This document shows positions 1 through 7,681 of a DNA stretch of 43,133 nucleotides, piece by piece. The stretch's first letter is position 1. Every line of letters starts with the position of its first letter. Source of the stretch: Microbacterium sp. SCN 70-27 (lineage in GTDB: Bacteria; Actinomycetota; Actinomycetes; Actinomycetales; Microbacteriaceae). Both the position numbers and the translations under genes were made by a program. Under the pieces are notes generated by a model, which did not search any database, had not been told where the DNA came from, and saw nothing but the letters and a program-made list of their open reading frames with translations. Where the stretch lies: NCBI GenBank assembly GCA_001724425.1, contig MEEK01000022.1, positions 1 through 43,133 of the forward strand, in the 5' to 3' direction.

Positions 1-77
1 CCGACCTGCTCACCCGCGGGGCCGACGAGGCGGACCTCGGGGACGCGGATGCGGTCATTGGTGCGGGGATCGCTGAT
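1..77 (-). CDS. infC: Translation initiation factor IF-3 (5' end only, AUC start)
   Basis: Only the first 25 codons lie in the window; the gene runs off the left edge. The translation [20 protein letters not shown] is the typical IF-3 N-terminus. IF-3 binds the 30S subunit, prevents early 50S joining and proofreads start-codon and initiator-tRNA selection. No ATG, GTG or TTG lies near the conserved start. The codon ATC at 77-75 has a strong ribosome-binding site, GAGGAG (84-89), six bases upstream, so an AUC start is the best reading. An in-frame GTG at 116-114 is possible but has only a weak site and would add 13 residues not usual for the family. Rare AUU/AUC starts on infC are known to mediate IF-3 autoregulation in other bacteria. 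Family assignment is firm; the start is inferred. Confidence 0.9.
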   Translation of the reverse strand, partial: MSDPRTNDRIRVPEVRLVGPAGEQV

Positions 78-341
78 GCGGAACTCCTCTGTCGTACGGG
101 TGGATGCCCCGGACACGGTGGTGTCTCGGGCGGAAGCGGTTCACGTCCACCCCGCACGACGCGAACGTCGGCTGGAAGTTCTGCACCCTGTTCCGCCGTG
201 GAAGTCCACGGTGGCTACCCGGCGGGCCGGGCGGAGTGCGAGACCCGGTAGCCTGGAGCGGCAAGCGCGGGTGGGATGTGATCCACTTTCGATCCGGAGC
301 AGAACACTCCGGTGCGCGGCAAGTCTAGCAGAAAGCGACCC
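78..341. other. infC / DUF1844 intergenic region with small palindrome
   Basis: Between the divergent infC and DUF1844 genes. No convincing coding sequence is seen. A perfect 7-bp inverted repeat, CCGTGGA (196-202) and TCCACGG (205-211) with a 2-base loop, could fold in the infC leader. A TAGCCT box at 248-253 resembles the -10 elements used elsewhere in this window and could drive the rightward gene. Function is unproven. Confidence 0.4.
84..89 (-). promoter_or_regulatory. Shine-Dalgarno site that decides the infC start
   Basis: GAGGAG read on the minus strand, six bases before the ATC codon at 77-75. Its spacing is ideal for ATC and poor for the upstream in-frame GTG, so it supports initiation at the non-canonical codon. 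Confidence 0.65.
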
Positions 342-740
342 GTGGACACGAACGCCTCCCCTTCCCCCTCCGCCGACGACGAGCGCCTCGCCCGCTGGGA
401 GGAGCAGGAGCGCGCCGCCGCGGCCGCGTCGCGCGACATCGCCGACGTGCCGGCCGTCGAGGTCATCACGACGGCGGCCGTGCACCTCATGAGCGCCGCG
501 GCCGTGAAAGTCGGCCTCGCCGACTCCCCCGAGACGCAGACCGACCTCGACGAGGCGCGGAAGCTCATCAACGCACTGGCGGGCCTCATCACCGCCGGCG
601 CCCCCGAGATCAGCGACGTGCACGCCCGGTCGCTCCGCGACGGACTGCGGTCGGTGCAGCTGGCGTTCCGCGAGGCATCCGTCATCCCCGACGCGATCGG
701 GCAGGGGCCCGGCGAGAAGTGGACCGGTCCCGTCACCTGA
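342..740 (+). CDS. DUF1844 domain protein
   Basis: 132 residues. The first ~30 residues are a charged, alanine-rich tail. The rest matches the actinobacterial DUF1844 family: the segment VITTAAVHLMSAAAVKVGL, then a helix rich in Asp/Glu/Ala (ETQTDLDEARKLINALAG). Members are small, helical and cytosolic, and no activity is established. The start was set at GTG 342, with a weak AGAAAG ribosome site at 330-335; GTG 312 in the same frame would add ten residues. It is divergent from infC, as is common in this family of bacteria, and convergent with the SseB-like gene. Domain call is confident; role unknown. Confidence 0.82.
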   Translation: MDTNASPSPSADDERLARWEEQERAAAAASRDIADVPAVEVITTAAVHLMSAAAVKVGLADSPETQTDLDEARKLINALAGLITAGAPEISDVHARSLRDGLRSVQLAFREASVIPDAIGQGPGEKWTGPVT

Positions 741-759
741 GCGACGGCCGCCCTCCTGT

Positions 760-789
760 GCGGCGCGGACGCGGATGCGGTCGCGCCGC
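760..789. terminator. Possible bidirectional terminator hairpin
   Basis: GCGGCGCG (760-767) and CGCGCCGC (782-789) form a perfect 8-bp stem with a 14-base loop in the gap between two convergent genes. There is no clear U-tract on either strand, so termination is only suggested by position. Confidence 0.35.
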
Positions 790-806
790 CGCAGACGCCG
801 TCGGGG

Positions 807-1565
807 TTACGCGCGGACGAGCTTGACGGTCAGCGAATCGACGAGCACGGCGATGCGGTCATCGGCCGCCCACCGCGCGGCGAGGCGCTGCAGGATCGCG
901 TCGAGCCGGCTCTGGTCGAGCCCGTCGACGAGGTGCAGGCGGACGATGAGCTCGGGGCCGCGCAGGCGCCCCGTCGGGTCGCCGTCGGCGACGGACAGAT
1001 CGAGCACGCCGAGTTCGCCGCCGATCGACTCCTGGAGCCCGGCGAAGACCTCCGGCGAACGGTGCGCGGGGTCCCACGACTCTCCCTGCCCGATCGCCCA
1101 GACAGCAGGGCGGCGCAGGACGAACTCGGTGGCGGATGCCGGGTCGATGACGATCAGCTCGGTGTCATCCGCCGCCGCCGACAGGGCCGTCCGCACACCG
1201 TCCGCCGGCACGGGGCGCGCGGTGTGATCCCATGCGGCGAGGGCGGCGACCGACGTGAACACCGGCAGGACCCGGCGCCCGTCCGGTGCCGCCACCGTCA
1301 CGATGGAGAGCTCCTGCGTCTTGTCCACCGTGTGACCGGACGGGGCGACGCCGAGGTCGCCCGCCTCCGCGACGAGCGGGATCAGCAGACGCGCGTTCCG
1401 GTAGGCCCCGACGATATCCGAGGCATCCCCGTCACCGCGTCCGAACGCCTCGAGCGCCGCGAGCAGCGCCGGATCGGCAGAGCCGTCGTCGCCCGCGTGC
1501 GGGTTGGGTTCGAAGCTGCGTCCCTCCCAGGGGACGCCCGCACTGTCAGCCTGCGGCGACATCCA
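807..1565 (-). CDS. SseB family protein
   Basis: 252 residues, with two tandem segments of the SseB N-terminal domain type: [18 protein letters not shown] at about residues 90-108, followed by [12 protein letters not shown] and a valine-rich core, then an acidic-polar C-terminal half. The E. coli namesake is linked to serine sensitivity, but the activity of actinobacterial members is not established. The start is ATG 1565, inside the 3' end of priA (20-bp overlap), with GAGG six bases upstream. This implies translation coupled to the histidine gene. It is the last gene of the leftward hisC-hisB-hisH-priA run. Confidence 0.8.
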   Translation of the reverse strand, partial: WMSPQADSAGVPWEGRSFEPNPHAGDDGSADPALLAALEAFGRGDGDASDIVGAYRNARLLIPLVAEAGDLGVAPSGHTVDKTQELSIVTVAAPDGRRVLPVFTSVAALAAWDHTARPVPADGVRTALSAAADDTELIVIDPASATEFVLRRPAVWAIGQGESWDPAHRSPEVFAGLQESIGGELGVLDLSVADGDPTGRLRGPELIVRLHLVDGLDQSRLDAILQRLAARWAADDRIAVLVDSLTVKLVRA

Positions 1566-2292
1566 GCGCCTCGGCGAGCGTGAAGGCGCCCGCATAGAGG
1601 GCTTTGCCGACGATCGCACCCTCGACGCCGAGCGGGACGAGATCGCGCAGCGCGGCGATGTCGTCGAGGTTCGAGATGCCGCCGGACGCGACGACCGGGC
1701 GGGTCGTGCGCGAGGTGACTTCGCGGAGGAGCTCGAGGTTCGGGCCCTTCAGCGTGCCGTCCTTCGTGACGTCGGTGACGACATAGCGGCTGCACCCGGC
1801 GTCCTCGAGGCGGTCGAGCACCTGCCAGAGGTCACCGCCCTCCTTCGTCCAGCCGCGCGCTGCGAGAGTCGTGCCGCGCACGTCCAGCCCGACCGCGATG
1901 GCCTCGCCGTAGCGGCCGATGACGTCCGCCGCCCACTCCGGGTTCTCGAGGGCGGCCGTGCCGAGGTTGATGCGGGCCGCGCCGGATTCGAGGGCGGCCT
2001 CGAGCGACGCGTCGTCGCGGATGCCTCCGGAGACCTCGACCTGCACGCCCCTCAGCTGCCGGATCACCTTGCGGATGATGCCGACGTTGCTCCCACGGCC
2101 GAAGGCGGCGTCGAGGTCGACGAGGTGGATCCACTGTGCACCGTCACGGGCCCAGGCGAGAGCCGCGTCGACCGGGTCGCCGTAGCTCGTCTCGGTGCCG
2201 GCCTCGCCCTGGGTGAGGCGCACGGCCTTGCCGTCGGCGACGTCGACAGCGGGCAGCAGGATCAGTTCGGGGGTCGACGCGAAATCGTTCAT
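1546..2292 (-). CDS. priA: Phosphoribosyl isomerase A (HisA / PriA)
   Basis: 248 residues, TIM barrel. It isomerises ProFAR to PRFAR in histidine synthesis; actinobacterial members (PriA) often also perform the TrpF step of tryptophan synthesis. The N-terminal strand [19 protein letters not shown] carries the catalytic Asp and phosphate-region Arg. [10 protein letters not shown] and VVASGGISN are the two phosphate-binding loops, and [16 protein letters not shown] carries the second catalytic Asp. Start ATG 2292; a TAGTCT box at the hisH stop might be an internal promoter. Whether it is HisA-only or dual cannot be decided from sequence alone: the window shows no trpF, but it is small. Confidence 0.93.
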   Translation of the reverse strand: MNDFASTPELILLPAVDVADGKAVRLTQGEAGTETSYGDPVDAALAWARDGAQWIHLVDLDAAFGRGSNVGIIRKVIRQLRGVQVEVSGGIRDDASLEAALESGAARINLGTAALENPEWAADVIGRYGEAIAVGLDVRGTTLAARGWTKEGGDLWQVLDRLEDAGCSRYVVTDVTKDGTLKGPNLELLREVTSRTTRPVVASGGISNLDDIAALRDLVPLGVEGAIVGKALYAGAFTLAEALDVAAG

Positions 2293-2349
2293 GGCTCCAG
2301 AAAGGGTGGGATCGGCGCGACGCGCCGGCGAGGGATGCAAGGACAGAGA

Positions 2350-2988
2350 CTACCGGGGAAGTGCCCCGATCCAATTCGAGAGCAGGCGGATGCCCGCAGC
2401 ACCGCTCTTCTCCGGGTGGAACTGCGTCGCCGAGAGCGGGCCGTTCTCGACGGCCGCGAGGAACGGTGCGCCGTAGTCGCACCACGTCACGACGGGTGCG
2501 CGGAACGGCCGCATCGGCTCGAGCGACCAGTGCTGCGCGCCGTAGGAGTGGACGAAGTAGAAGCGCTCGTCCTCGATGCCGTCGAAGAGAGTCGACCCGT
2601 CCCCCGCGCGGACGGTGTTCCACCCCATGTGCGGGAGCACCGGGGCATCCAGTTCGGTGACGGCGCCCGGCCACTCGCCGAGCCCTGCCGTGTCGACGCC
2701 GCGCTCCACGCCGTGCTCGAACATGACCTGCATGCCGACGCAGATGCCGAGGACCGGGAGCCCGCCGGAGAGGCGCCGTTCGATGAGCTCGTCGCCGCGG
2801 CTCTCGCGCAGCGCCGCCATGACGGCGCTGAAGGCGCCGACGCCGGGCACGACGAGACCCGCGGCATCCTGGATCAGCCCGCGATCGGCGGTGAGCCGCG
2901 CGTCCGCCCCCGCCGCCGCGAGGGCCTTCACCGCGGAGTGCACGTTCCCCGAGCCGTAGTCGAGGACGGCGACGAGGGGCAGCGTCAC
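2350..2988 (-). CDS. hisH: Imidazole glycerol phosphate synthase, glutaminase subunit
   Basis: 212 residues, class I glutamine amidotransferase. It releases ammonia from glutamine and channels it to HisF to make imidazole glycerol phosphate and AICAR. Visible residues: nucleophile Cys83 in GICVGMQ, and His191 and Glu193 in [18 protein letters not shown] is the usual first strand. It starts at GTG 2988, overlapping the hisB stop by four bases (GTGA), so translation is coupled. hisF is not in this window. Length and all catalytic residues are normal. Confidence 0.96.
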   Translation of the reverse strand: MTLPLVAVLDYGSGNVHSAVKALAAAGADARLTADRGLIQDAAGLVVPGVGAFSAVMAALRESRGDELIERRLSGGLPVLGICVGMQVMFEHGVERGVDTAGLGEWPGAVTELDAPVLPHMGWNTVRAGDGSTLFDGIEDERFYFVHSYGAQHWSLEPMRPFRAPVVTWCDYGAPFLAAVENGPLSATQFHPEKSGAAGIRLLSNWIGALPR

Positions 2989-3596
2989 AGGGCGCCCTTG
3001 GTGCTCGGGATGCCCTCGACGAGCGGGTCGAGAGCCTTCGCCTGCCGGAACGCGCGTGCGAACGCCTTATACTCCGCCTCGGCGATGTGGTGCGGGTCGC
3101 GCCCGCCGAGCACCGTCACGTGCACGGTCAGTCCGCCGTTGGAGGCGATCGCCTCGAACGTGTGCCGCACGAGGGCACCGGTGAAGTGCCCACCGATGAG
3201 GTGGAACTCGTAGCCCGCGGGCTCGCCCGAGTGCACGAGGTACGGTCGGCCGCTGATGTCGACCACGGCCTGCGCGAGCGCCTCGTCGAGCGGCACGAGG
3301 GCGTCGCCGTAGCGCCCGATGCCGGCCTTGTCGCCGAGCGCCTGACGGATCGCCTGGCCGAGGACGATCGCGACGTCCTCCACGGTGTGGTGCGCATCGA
3401 TGTCGGTGTCACCCGAGGCCCGCACCGTGAGGTCGGTCAGCGAGTGCTTCGCGAAGGCCGTCAGCAGGTGGTCGAAGAACGGGACCGTGGTGTCGATGTG
3501 GCTCTGGCCCGTGCCGTCGAGGTTCAGCTCGAGTTCGACGGTGGACTCGCTCGTCGCGCGCCGGATGGAAGCCGTGCGGGGGGCGGGGCTGGTCAT
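2985..3596 (-). CDS. hisB: Imidazoleglycerol-phosphate dehydratase
   Basis: 203 residues, monofunctional dehydratase as in most actinobacteria (no fused phosphatase). It removes water from imidazole glycerol phosphate to give imidazole acetol phosphate. Manganese-binding histidine motifs are visible: DAHHTVEDV in the first half and [13 protein letters not shown] near the C-terminus; [13 protein letters not shown] is also typical. Start ATG 3596 has no ribosome site; instead TAGACT (3604-3609) lies seven bases upstream, suggesting a leaderless transcript that begins at the start codon. hisH follows with a four-base overlap. Confidence 0.96.
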   Translation of the reverse strand: MTSPAPRTASIRRATSESTVELELNLDGTGQSHIDTTVPFFDHLLTAFAKHSLTDLTVRASGDTDIDAHHTVEDVAIVLGQAIRQALGDKAGIGRYGDALVPLDEALAQAVVDISGRPYLVHSGEPAGYEFHLIGGHFTGALVRHTFEAIASNGGLTVHVTVLGGRDPHHIAEAEYKAFARAFRQAKALDPLVEGIPSTKGAL

Positions 3597-3642
3597 GGTG
3601 CCGAGTCTACCGACGACGGCGCTCAGCCCTGAGCGGGCTCCG

Positions 3643-4749
3643 TCACAGAGCGCCAGTAGCGCGCGCACCGCCGGGGCCGAGCGAGGCGAGGGCATCGAGG
3701 AACGCCGTCGTCTCGGCCTCGGTGCCGGCCGAGACCCGCAGGCTCCGCGGGATGCCGACGTCACGGATGAGGACGCCACAGTCGTACAGTCCCTGCCATG
3801 TGGCTGACGGGTCGTCGACGCCGGCGAACAGCACGAAGTTGGTCCAGCTTTCGAACGGTTCGTATCCGAGGGCATCGAGGGTCGCGGACATGCGGTCGCG
3901 CTGGGCGACGATCTCGTCCACCATCGCGAGCATCGCGGGCGCGTGGCGCAGGGCCGCGGTCGCCGCCGCCTGCGTGAGCGTACTCAAGTGGTACGGCAGT
4001 CGCACGAGACGCAGGGCGTCGATGAGGGCGGGGTCGGCCGCGAGATAGCCGACGCGCGCGCCGGCGAAAGCGAAGGCCTTGCTCATCGTGCGAGAGACGA
4101 CCATGCGTTCGCGACCGGGCAGGAGCGTGAGCGCCGATCGTGAGTCACGGGGCGCGAACTCCTGATAGGCCTCGTCGACGATCACGATGCCGTCGGTCGC
4201 GTCGTACACCGCCTCGATGACGTCGAGGCCGAGGGGTGTGCCGGTCGGGTTGTTCGGCGCACACAGGAACGTGATGTCGGGCTGGGCGCGCTCGATCTGC
4301 GCCGCGGCATCCTCCGCCTCGAGCGTGTAGTCGACACCGCGGGTGCCCGACACGTACGACGCGCCCGTGGCGCGAGTGAGGAGCGGATACATCGAATAGG
4401 TCGGCGCGAACCCGAACGCGGTCCGCCCCGGGCCCGCGAACGCCTGCAAGAGGTGCTGCAGAACCTCGTTCGAGCCGTTGGCGGCCCAGATCTGGTCAGC
4501 GGACAGGCCGTGGCCGAGGTACGCGGCGAAACCCTCGCGAAGCGCCGTGAACTCCCGATCGGGGTAGCGATTGACCTCGCGCAGCGCCCGGGCGATGCCG
4601 TCGAGGATGTCGTCGGCGACCTCTTCGGGGACAGAGTGGGTGTTCTCGTTGACGTTCAATGCGACGGGGAGCGGCACCTGCGGCGCGCCATACGGAACCA
4701 ACCCTCGAAGGTCGGATCTCAGGGGGAGGTCGTCGAGACTCGCACTCAC
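3643..4749 (-). CDS. hisC: Histidinol-phosphate aminotransferase
   Basis: 368 residues, fold-type I PLP aminotransferase. It converts imidazole acetol phosphate plus glutamate to histidinol phosphate. Motifs: [10 protein letters not shown] at the N-terminus, [16 protein letters not shown] for cofactor phosphate binding, [19 protein letters not shown], and the PLP lysine in [16 protein letters not shown]. The start was set at GTG 4749 because TACGAT (4757-4762) stands seven bases upstream in the leaderless pattern seen at many genes here; ATG 4758 lies inside that box. A 46-base gap separates it from hisB, which has its own -10-like box. Confidence 0.93.
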   Translation of the reverse strand: MSASLDDLPLRSDLRGLVPYGAPQVPLPVALNVNENTHSVPEEVADDILDGIARALREVNRYPDREFTALREGFAAYLGHGLSADQIWAANGSNEVLQHLLQAFAGPGRTAFGFAPTYSMYPLLTRATGASYVSGTRGVDYTLEAEDAAAQIERAQPDITFLCAPNNPTGTPLGLDVIEAVYDATDGIVIVDEAYQEFAPRDSRSALTLLPGRERMVVSRTMSKAFAFAGARVGYLAADPALIDALRLVRLPYHLSTLTQAAATAALRHAPAMLAMVDEIVAQRDRMSATLDALGYEPFESWTNFVLFAGVDDPSATWQGLYDCGVLIRDVGIPRSLRVSAGTEAETTAFLDALASLGPGGARATGAL

Positions 4750-4772
4750 GTGCTCCATCGTAGACGGGATGC

Positions 4773-5147
4773 TCACCGACCCGCTGAGTACTGCTGCGGC
4801 AGCGCGAGGGTCTGCCCTGCCTGCAGCGCGCCCGACGAAAGTGCGTTCACGCGCACGATCTCGTCCACGACATCGCGCGGGTCGGCCGCAGGGGCGATGG
4901 ACTCGGCGATCGACCAGAGCGTGTCGCCCGGCATGACGGTGACCTCGGTGAACGTCCCGGAGGGAGCTCCGTGCTCGACGGACGCGAGTGCGCCGCCGCT
5001 CGACAGGATCGCGAGCGCGAGCGCGACGACGGCGGGGAACGCGGCGACCGCGGCGATGACACGGCGGCCGCGGGCCGTCAGTCGCAGCCGCGTCGCGGGA
5101 ACGCGCGGGGCGAATGCCGGCGATGCGGTGATCTGCATGGTGCTCAC
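4773..5147 (-). CDS. LysM-domain membrane protein next to lexA; likely SOS cell-division inhibitor
   Basis: 124 residues: basic N-terminus, one transmembrane segment (about 30-55, [19 protein letters not shown]), then an extracytoplasmic LysM domain (about 75-118: [16 protein letters not shown] ... [18 protein letters not shown]) that would bind peptidoglycan. Small LysM proteins divergent from lexA include Rv2719c of Mycobacterium tuberculosis, DivS of Corynebacterium and YneA of Bacillus, which delay division during DNA damage. The same role is inferred here from position and from the LexA box at 5227-5240 over its promoter. Start GTG 5147 has GAGGAGG five bases upstream, better placed than the ATG nine bases on. 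A strong hairpin lies in its leader (5179-5218). Confidence 0.85.
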   Translation of the reverse strand: MSTMQITASPAFAPRVPATRLRLTARGRRVIAAVAAFPAVVALALAILSSGGALASVEHGAPSGTFTEVTVMPGDTLWSIAESIAPAADPRDVVDEIVRVNALSSGALQAGQTLALPQQYSAGR

Positions 5148-5178
5148 GGAGTCCTCCTCGGGCTTCACAAGAGTGGAT

Positions 5179-5218
5179 CTTCGTACTCGACTCTCGGCCG
5201 GGAGAGCCGAGTACGAAG
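5179..5218 (-). promoter_or_regulatory. Long near-perfect hairpin in the LysM-gene 5' leader
   Basis: A 17-bp inverted repeat (5179-5195 with 5202-5218) with a single A/C mismatch and a 6-base loop. If transcription starts near 5225 the hairpin begins about eight bases from the mRNA 5' end and ends some 30 bases before the GTG start. It could stabilise the message, block ribosome loading, or act as a DNA operator. It has no U-tract. Confidence 0.7.
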
Positions 5219-5226
5219 TTCTCTTC

Positions 5227-5240
5227 CGAACCTATATTCG
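5227..5240. promoter_or_regulatory. LexA (SOS) box shared by lexA and the LysM gene
   Basis: CGAAC-CTAT-ATTCG matches the actinobacterial and Gram-positive consensus CGAAC-N4-GTTCG except for one base. It covers the candidate -10 (TATAGG, 5231-5236) of the leftward promoter whose TTGACA -35 is at 5253-5258. LexA bound here would repress the LysM gene and probably its own gene. Confidence 0.8.
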
Positions 5241-5258
5241 ATAAAGTGTGGTTGTCAA
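5231..5258 (-). promoter_or_regulatory. Promoter of the LysM gene
   Basis: A perfect -35 TTGACA (5253-5258) and a -10 TATAGG (5231-5236) separated by 16 bases on the minus strand. The -10 lies inside the LexA box, as expected of an SOS-repressed promoter. Confidence 0.65.
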
Positions 5259-5440
5259 GCGGGTGTGAATCGCAGACCGATCGAACGCGACACGCGAGGA
5301 TCAGCCGGGCGACCGGATCGCAACCGGATACGGTTTCGATGAGCACACCCCATCACCGACCTCCGACATTCGAAGACGAGAGCGGTCGGAGACCACGACG
5401 CAGAACCGTGCAGAAGCGTGAAGCAGAAGGAGAGCCAGAC

Positions 5441-6103
5441 ATGGAGAAGCCGCAGACGCGCCGGCGCCGCAGCCTGAGCGACAAGCAGCTCGCGATCCTC
5501 GAGGTCATCCAGCGCTCGATCGCGCGCCACGGATATCCGCCGAGCATGCGCGAGATCGGCGATGCCGTCGGGCTCAAGTCGCTCTCGAGCGTCACGCACC
5601 AGCTGAACCAGCTGGAGCTGAGCGGCTACCTCCGCCGCGACGCCGGCAAGACGCGGGCGATGGAGGTGCTCATCGACCTGCCGGGGGCCGCCACGGAGAA
5701 TCCGGCCGACGAGGGGCCCGCCGTCGGCGACGCAGCGCTCGTGCCGCTCGTCGGTCGCATCGCCGCAGGTGTGCCGATCACGGCCGATCAGCAGGTCGAG
5801 GAGATCTTCCCGCTGCCGAGGCAGCTGGTCGGCAAGGGCGACCTGTTCATGCTGAAGGTGAGCGGCGAGTCGATGATCGACGCGGCGATCTGCGACGGCG
5901 ACTGGGTCGTGGTGCGGTCGCAGGCGACCGCCGACAACGGCGACATCGTCGCCGCGATGCTCGACGGCGAAGCCACCGTGAAGACCTTCCGCCAGCGCGA
6001 CGGCCACACATGGCTCCTCCCCCGCAACTCCGCGTTCGAGCCGATCCTCGGCGATGAGGCGACCGTGCTCGGCAAGGTGGTCGCGGTCCTGCGTACCGTC
6101 TGA
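5441..6103 (+). CDS. lexA: SOS repressor LexA
   Basis: 220 residues. An N-terminal winged helix (about 10-75) reads [19 protein letters not shown], then [20 protein letters not shown]. After a linker comes the S24 self-cleavage domain: cleavage site Ala109-Gly110 (RIAAGVP), nucleophile Ser144 (VSGESM) and Lys181 (EATVKTF). RecA filaments trigger self-cleavage and derepress SOS genes. Start ATG 5441 is chosen because AAGGAG (5427-5432) stands eight bases upstream; an in-frame ATG at 5341 lacks a ribosome site. The leader is long (about 200 bases from the LexA box). Autoregulation is inferred from the box at 5227-5240. Confidence 0.97.
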   Translation: MEKPQTRRRRSLSDKQLAILEVIQRSIARHGYPPSMREIGDAVGLKSLSSVTHQLNQLELSGYLRRDAGKTRAMEVLIDLPGAATENPADEGPAVGDAALVPLVGRIAAGVPITADQQVEEIFPLPRQLVGKGDLFMLKVSGESMIDAAICDGDWVVVRSQATADNGDIVAAMLDGEATVKTFRQRDGHTWLLPRNSAFEPILGDEATVLGKVVAVLRTV

Positions 6104-6184
6104 GCCGCCTGCGACAGGTGACGCGAGCGCCGGGTTCGCAGCATCCGTTTGTCGTCGACACCCCACCGCGGGCACACTGACGCC

Positions 6185-7675
6185 ATGAGCTTCGACACCG
6201 GGCGGGATGCCTCGACTCCGTCTCGGGACACTTCCGCAGAGCTCCCGCTCGAGGCGCGCGTCGCTGCGCTGGAGCAGGAGAACGCGCGCCTGCGCGAGGA
6301 GGTGTCGGGCTCCGGAGCGAGCCCGCGCGGCGGCCGGTGGCGAGCCTGGGCGTCGGCCACATGCATCGTCCTGGCCGCGATCCTGGTGCCGGTCTCCGTC
6401 GTGACATCGTGGGCACGGGTGCAGCTGGTGGACGAAGACGCGTTCGCGGCGACCCTCGCGCCGCTCGCATCCGATCCCGATGTGCAGGGGATGATCATCG
6501 ACGAGACGATGAGCGCGATTGGGGAGAAGGTCGATTTCGCGGCTCTCACCGGCTCGGTCATCGACGGCGTGCAGACGCTCGGGCTGCCGTCGGCGGCGAG
6601 CTCGGCGCTCGACCTCCTCCGCCAACCCGCGGCGGACGGACTCGCCGCGACGGTCGAGCGCGCCGTCACCCGCGTCGTCGAGTCCCCCGCCTTCGCGGAG
6701 GTTTGGGCGACCACCACGCGGGCAGCCCACCGCGCTCTCGTCACGACCGCGACCTCCGACGGCGGCGGACTCGTCGTGCGCACCGACGGCGGCGTCGGCA
6801 TCCAGCTGGGGGCGGTCGTCGAACGGGTGAAGCAGACTCTGACCGCGCAGGGCGTGGGCGCCGCGGCGCTCATCCCGTCCGTCGACCGCGTCGTGATCCT
6901 CGGCTCCGGCGAGAACCTCTCCCTCGTGCGCACGGTGTACGCGCTGGCGGTCGCGGTGGGCTTCTGGCTGCCTTTCGTCTGTCTGGGACTGTTCCTCGGC
7001 GGCATCCTCGTCGCGCGGCGCCGGTCGTCGGCCGTGTTCGGTTCGGGTGTGGCACTCGCGATCGGGGGCGCGTCGCTCGCCGCGGCCGTCGCGATCGGCG
7101 CGGCGTTGATGTCGGCCGTCGCGGCTCAGGCGGGTATCTCCCCGTCGGGGCTCGGCGTCGTGTACGCGGCAGTCTCCGACGGCATGGCCCACACGGCGAA
7201 GGTCGTCGCCCTCGTCGGGCTCGTGCTGGCGGTCCTCGCGTGGGCGCACAGCAGGTCGCGCGCCGCGACCGCCCTGCGCGCGGCGTTCGCATCGATCAAC
7301 GCGCGCGTCCGTCGCGCGCTGGCGTGGCGAGGCATCGACACGGGCGCATGGGGGGCGTGGCTCTACACGCGTCGGACGCTCGTGCGAGCCCTCATCGCGG
7401 CGCTGGCGCTGCTCTGGCTGATTCTCCTGCGTCCCCTCACGGGCGGTGACGTGGTGCTCGTCACCGTCGTGGCATCCCTCACCTGGTGGCTGACGGAGCT
7501 TCTCCAGCGACGGCCGGGCGAGGCGTTCGGCGTCTCCACGGATGCGGCGGCCCAGCGCGCCGTGGGAGCCTCGGAGGCGGCGTTCGGCGATTCGGAACAA
7601 GCCGCTGCAGCGGAGGCCGCGAAGGGCCCGGATGCCGCAGCACCCGGACCCTTCGCCGAGTCATCCACCGACTGA
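6185..7675 (+). CDS. Multi-pass membrane protein of unknown function
   Basis: 496 residues. A cytoplasmic N-terminus with a short coiled coil (LEARVAALEQENARLREEV, about 20-38) leads to a membrane segment near 50-72. A ~180-residue polar, probably external domain follows, with Asp/Glu-rich helices (VQGMIIDETMSAIGEKV). Four to five further segments lie near 255-285, 290-325, 340-360 and 400-435, and an Ala/Pro-rich tail ends the protein. The domain order is common in large actinobacterial membrane proteins without known activity. Start ATG 6185 is six bases after CACACT, a weak version of the leaderless box. It is downstream of lexA with an 81-base gap and no SOS box of its own. Function not recognised. 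Confidence 0.75.
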   Translation: MSFDTGRDASTPSRDTSAELPLEARVAALEQENARLREEVSGSGASPRGGRWRAWASATCIVLAAILVPVSVVTSWARVQLVDEDAFAATLAPLASDPDVQGMIIDETMSAIGEKVDFAALTGSVIDGVQTLGLPSAASSALDLLRQPAADGLAATVERAVTRVVESPAFAEVWATTTRAAHRALVTTATSDGGGLVVRTDGGVGIQLGAVVERVKQTLTAQGVGAAALIPSVDRVVILGSGENLSLVRTVYALAVAVGFWLPFVCLGLFLGGILVARRRSSAVFGSGVALAIGGASLAAAVAIGAALMSAVAAQAGISPSGLGVVYAAVSDGMAHTAKVVALVGLVLAVLAWAHSRSRAATALRAAFASINARVRRALAWRGIDTGAWGAWLYTRRTLVRALIAALALLWLILLRPLTGGDVVLVTVVASLTWWLTELLQRRPGEAFGVSTDAAAQRAVGASEAAFGDSEQAAAAEAAKGPDAAAPGPFAESSTD

Positions 7676-7681
7676 GAGCGC

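Noticed and set aside
55..264. 69-codon minus-strand frame upstream of infC
   Set aside because: Out of frame with infC and overlapping its start; Pro/Arg/His-rich, no ribosome site.
1504..3213. 569-codon plus-strand frame opposite priA/hisH
   Set aside because: Shadow of real histidine genes in GC-rich sequence.
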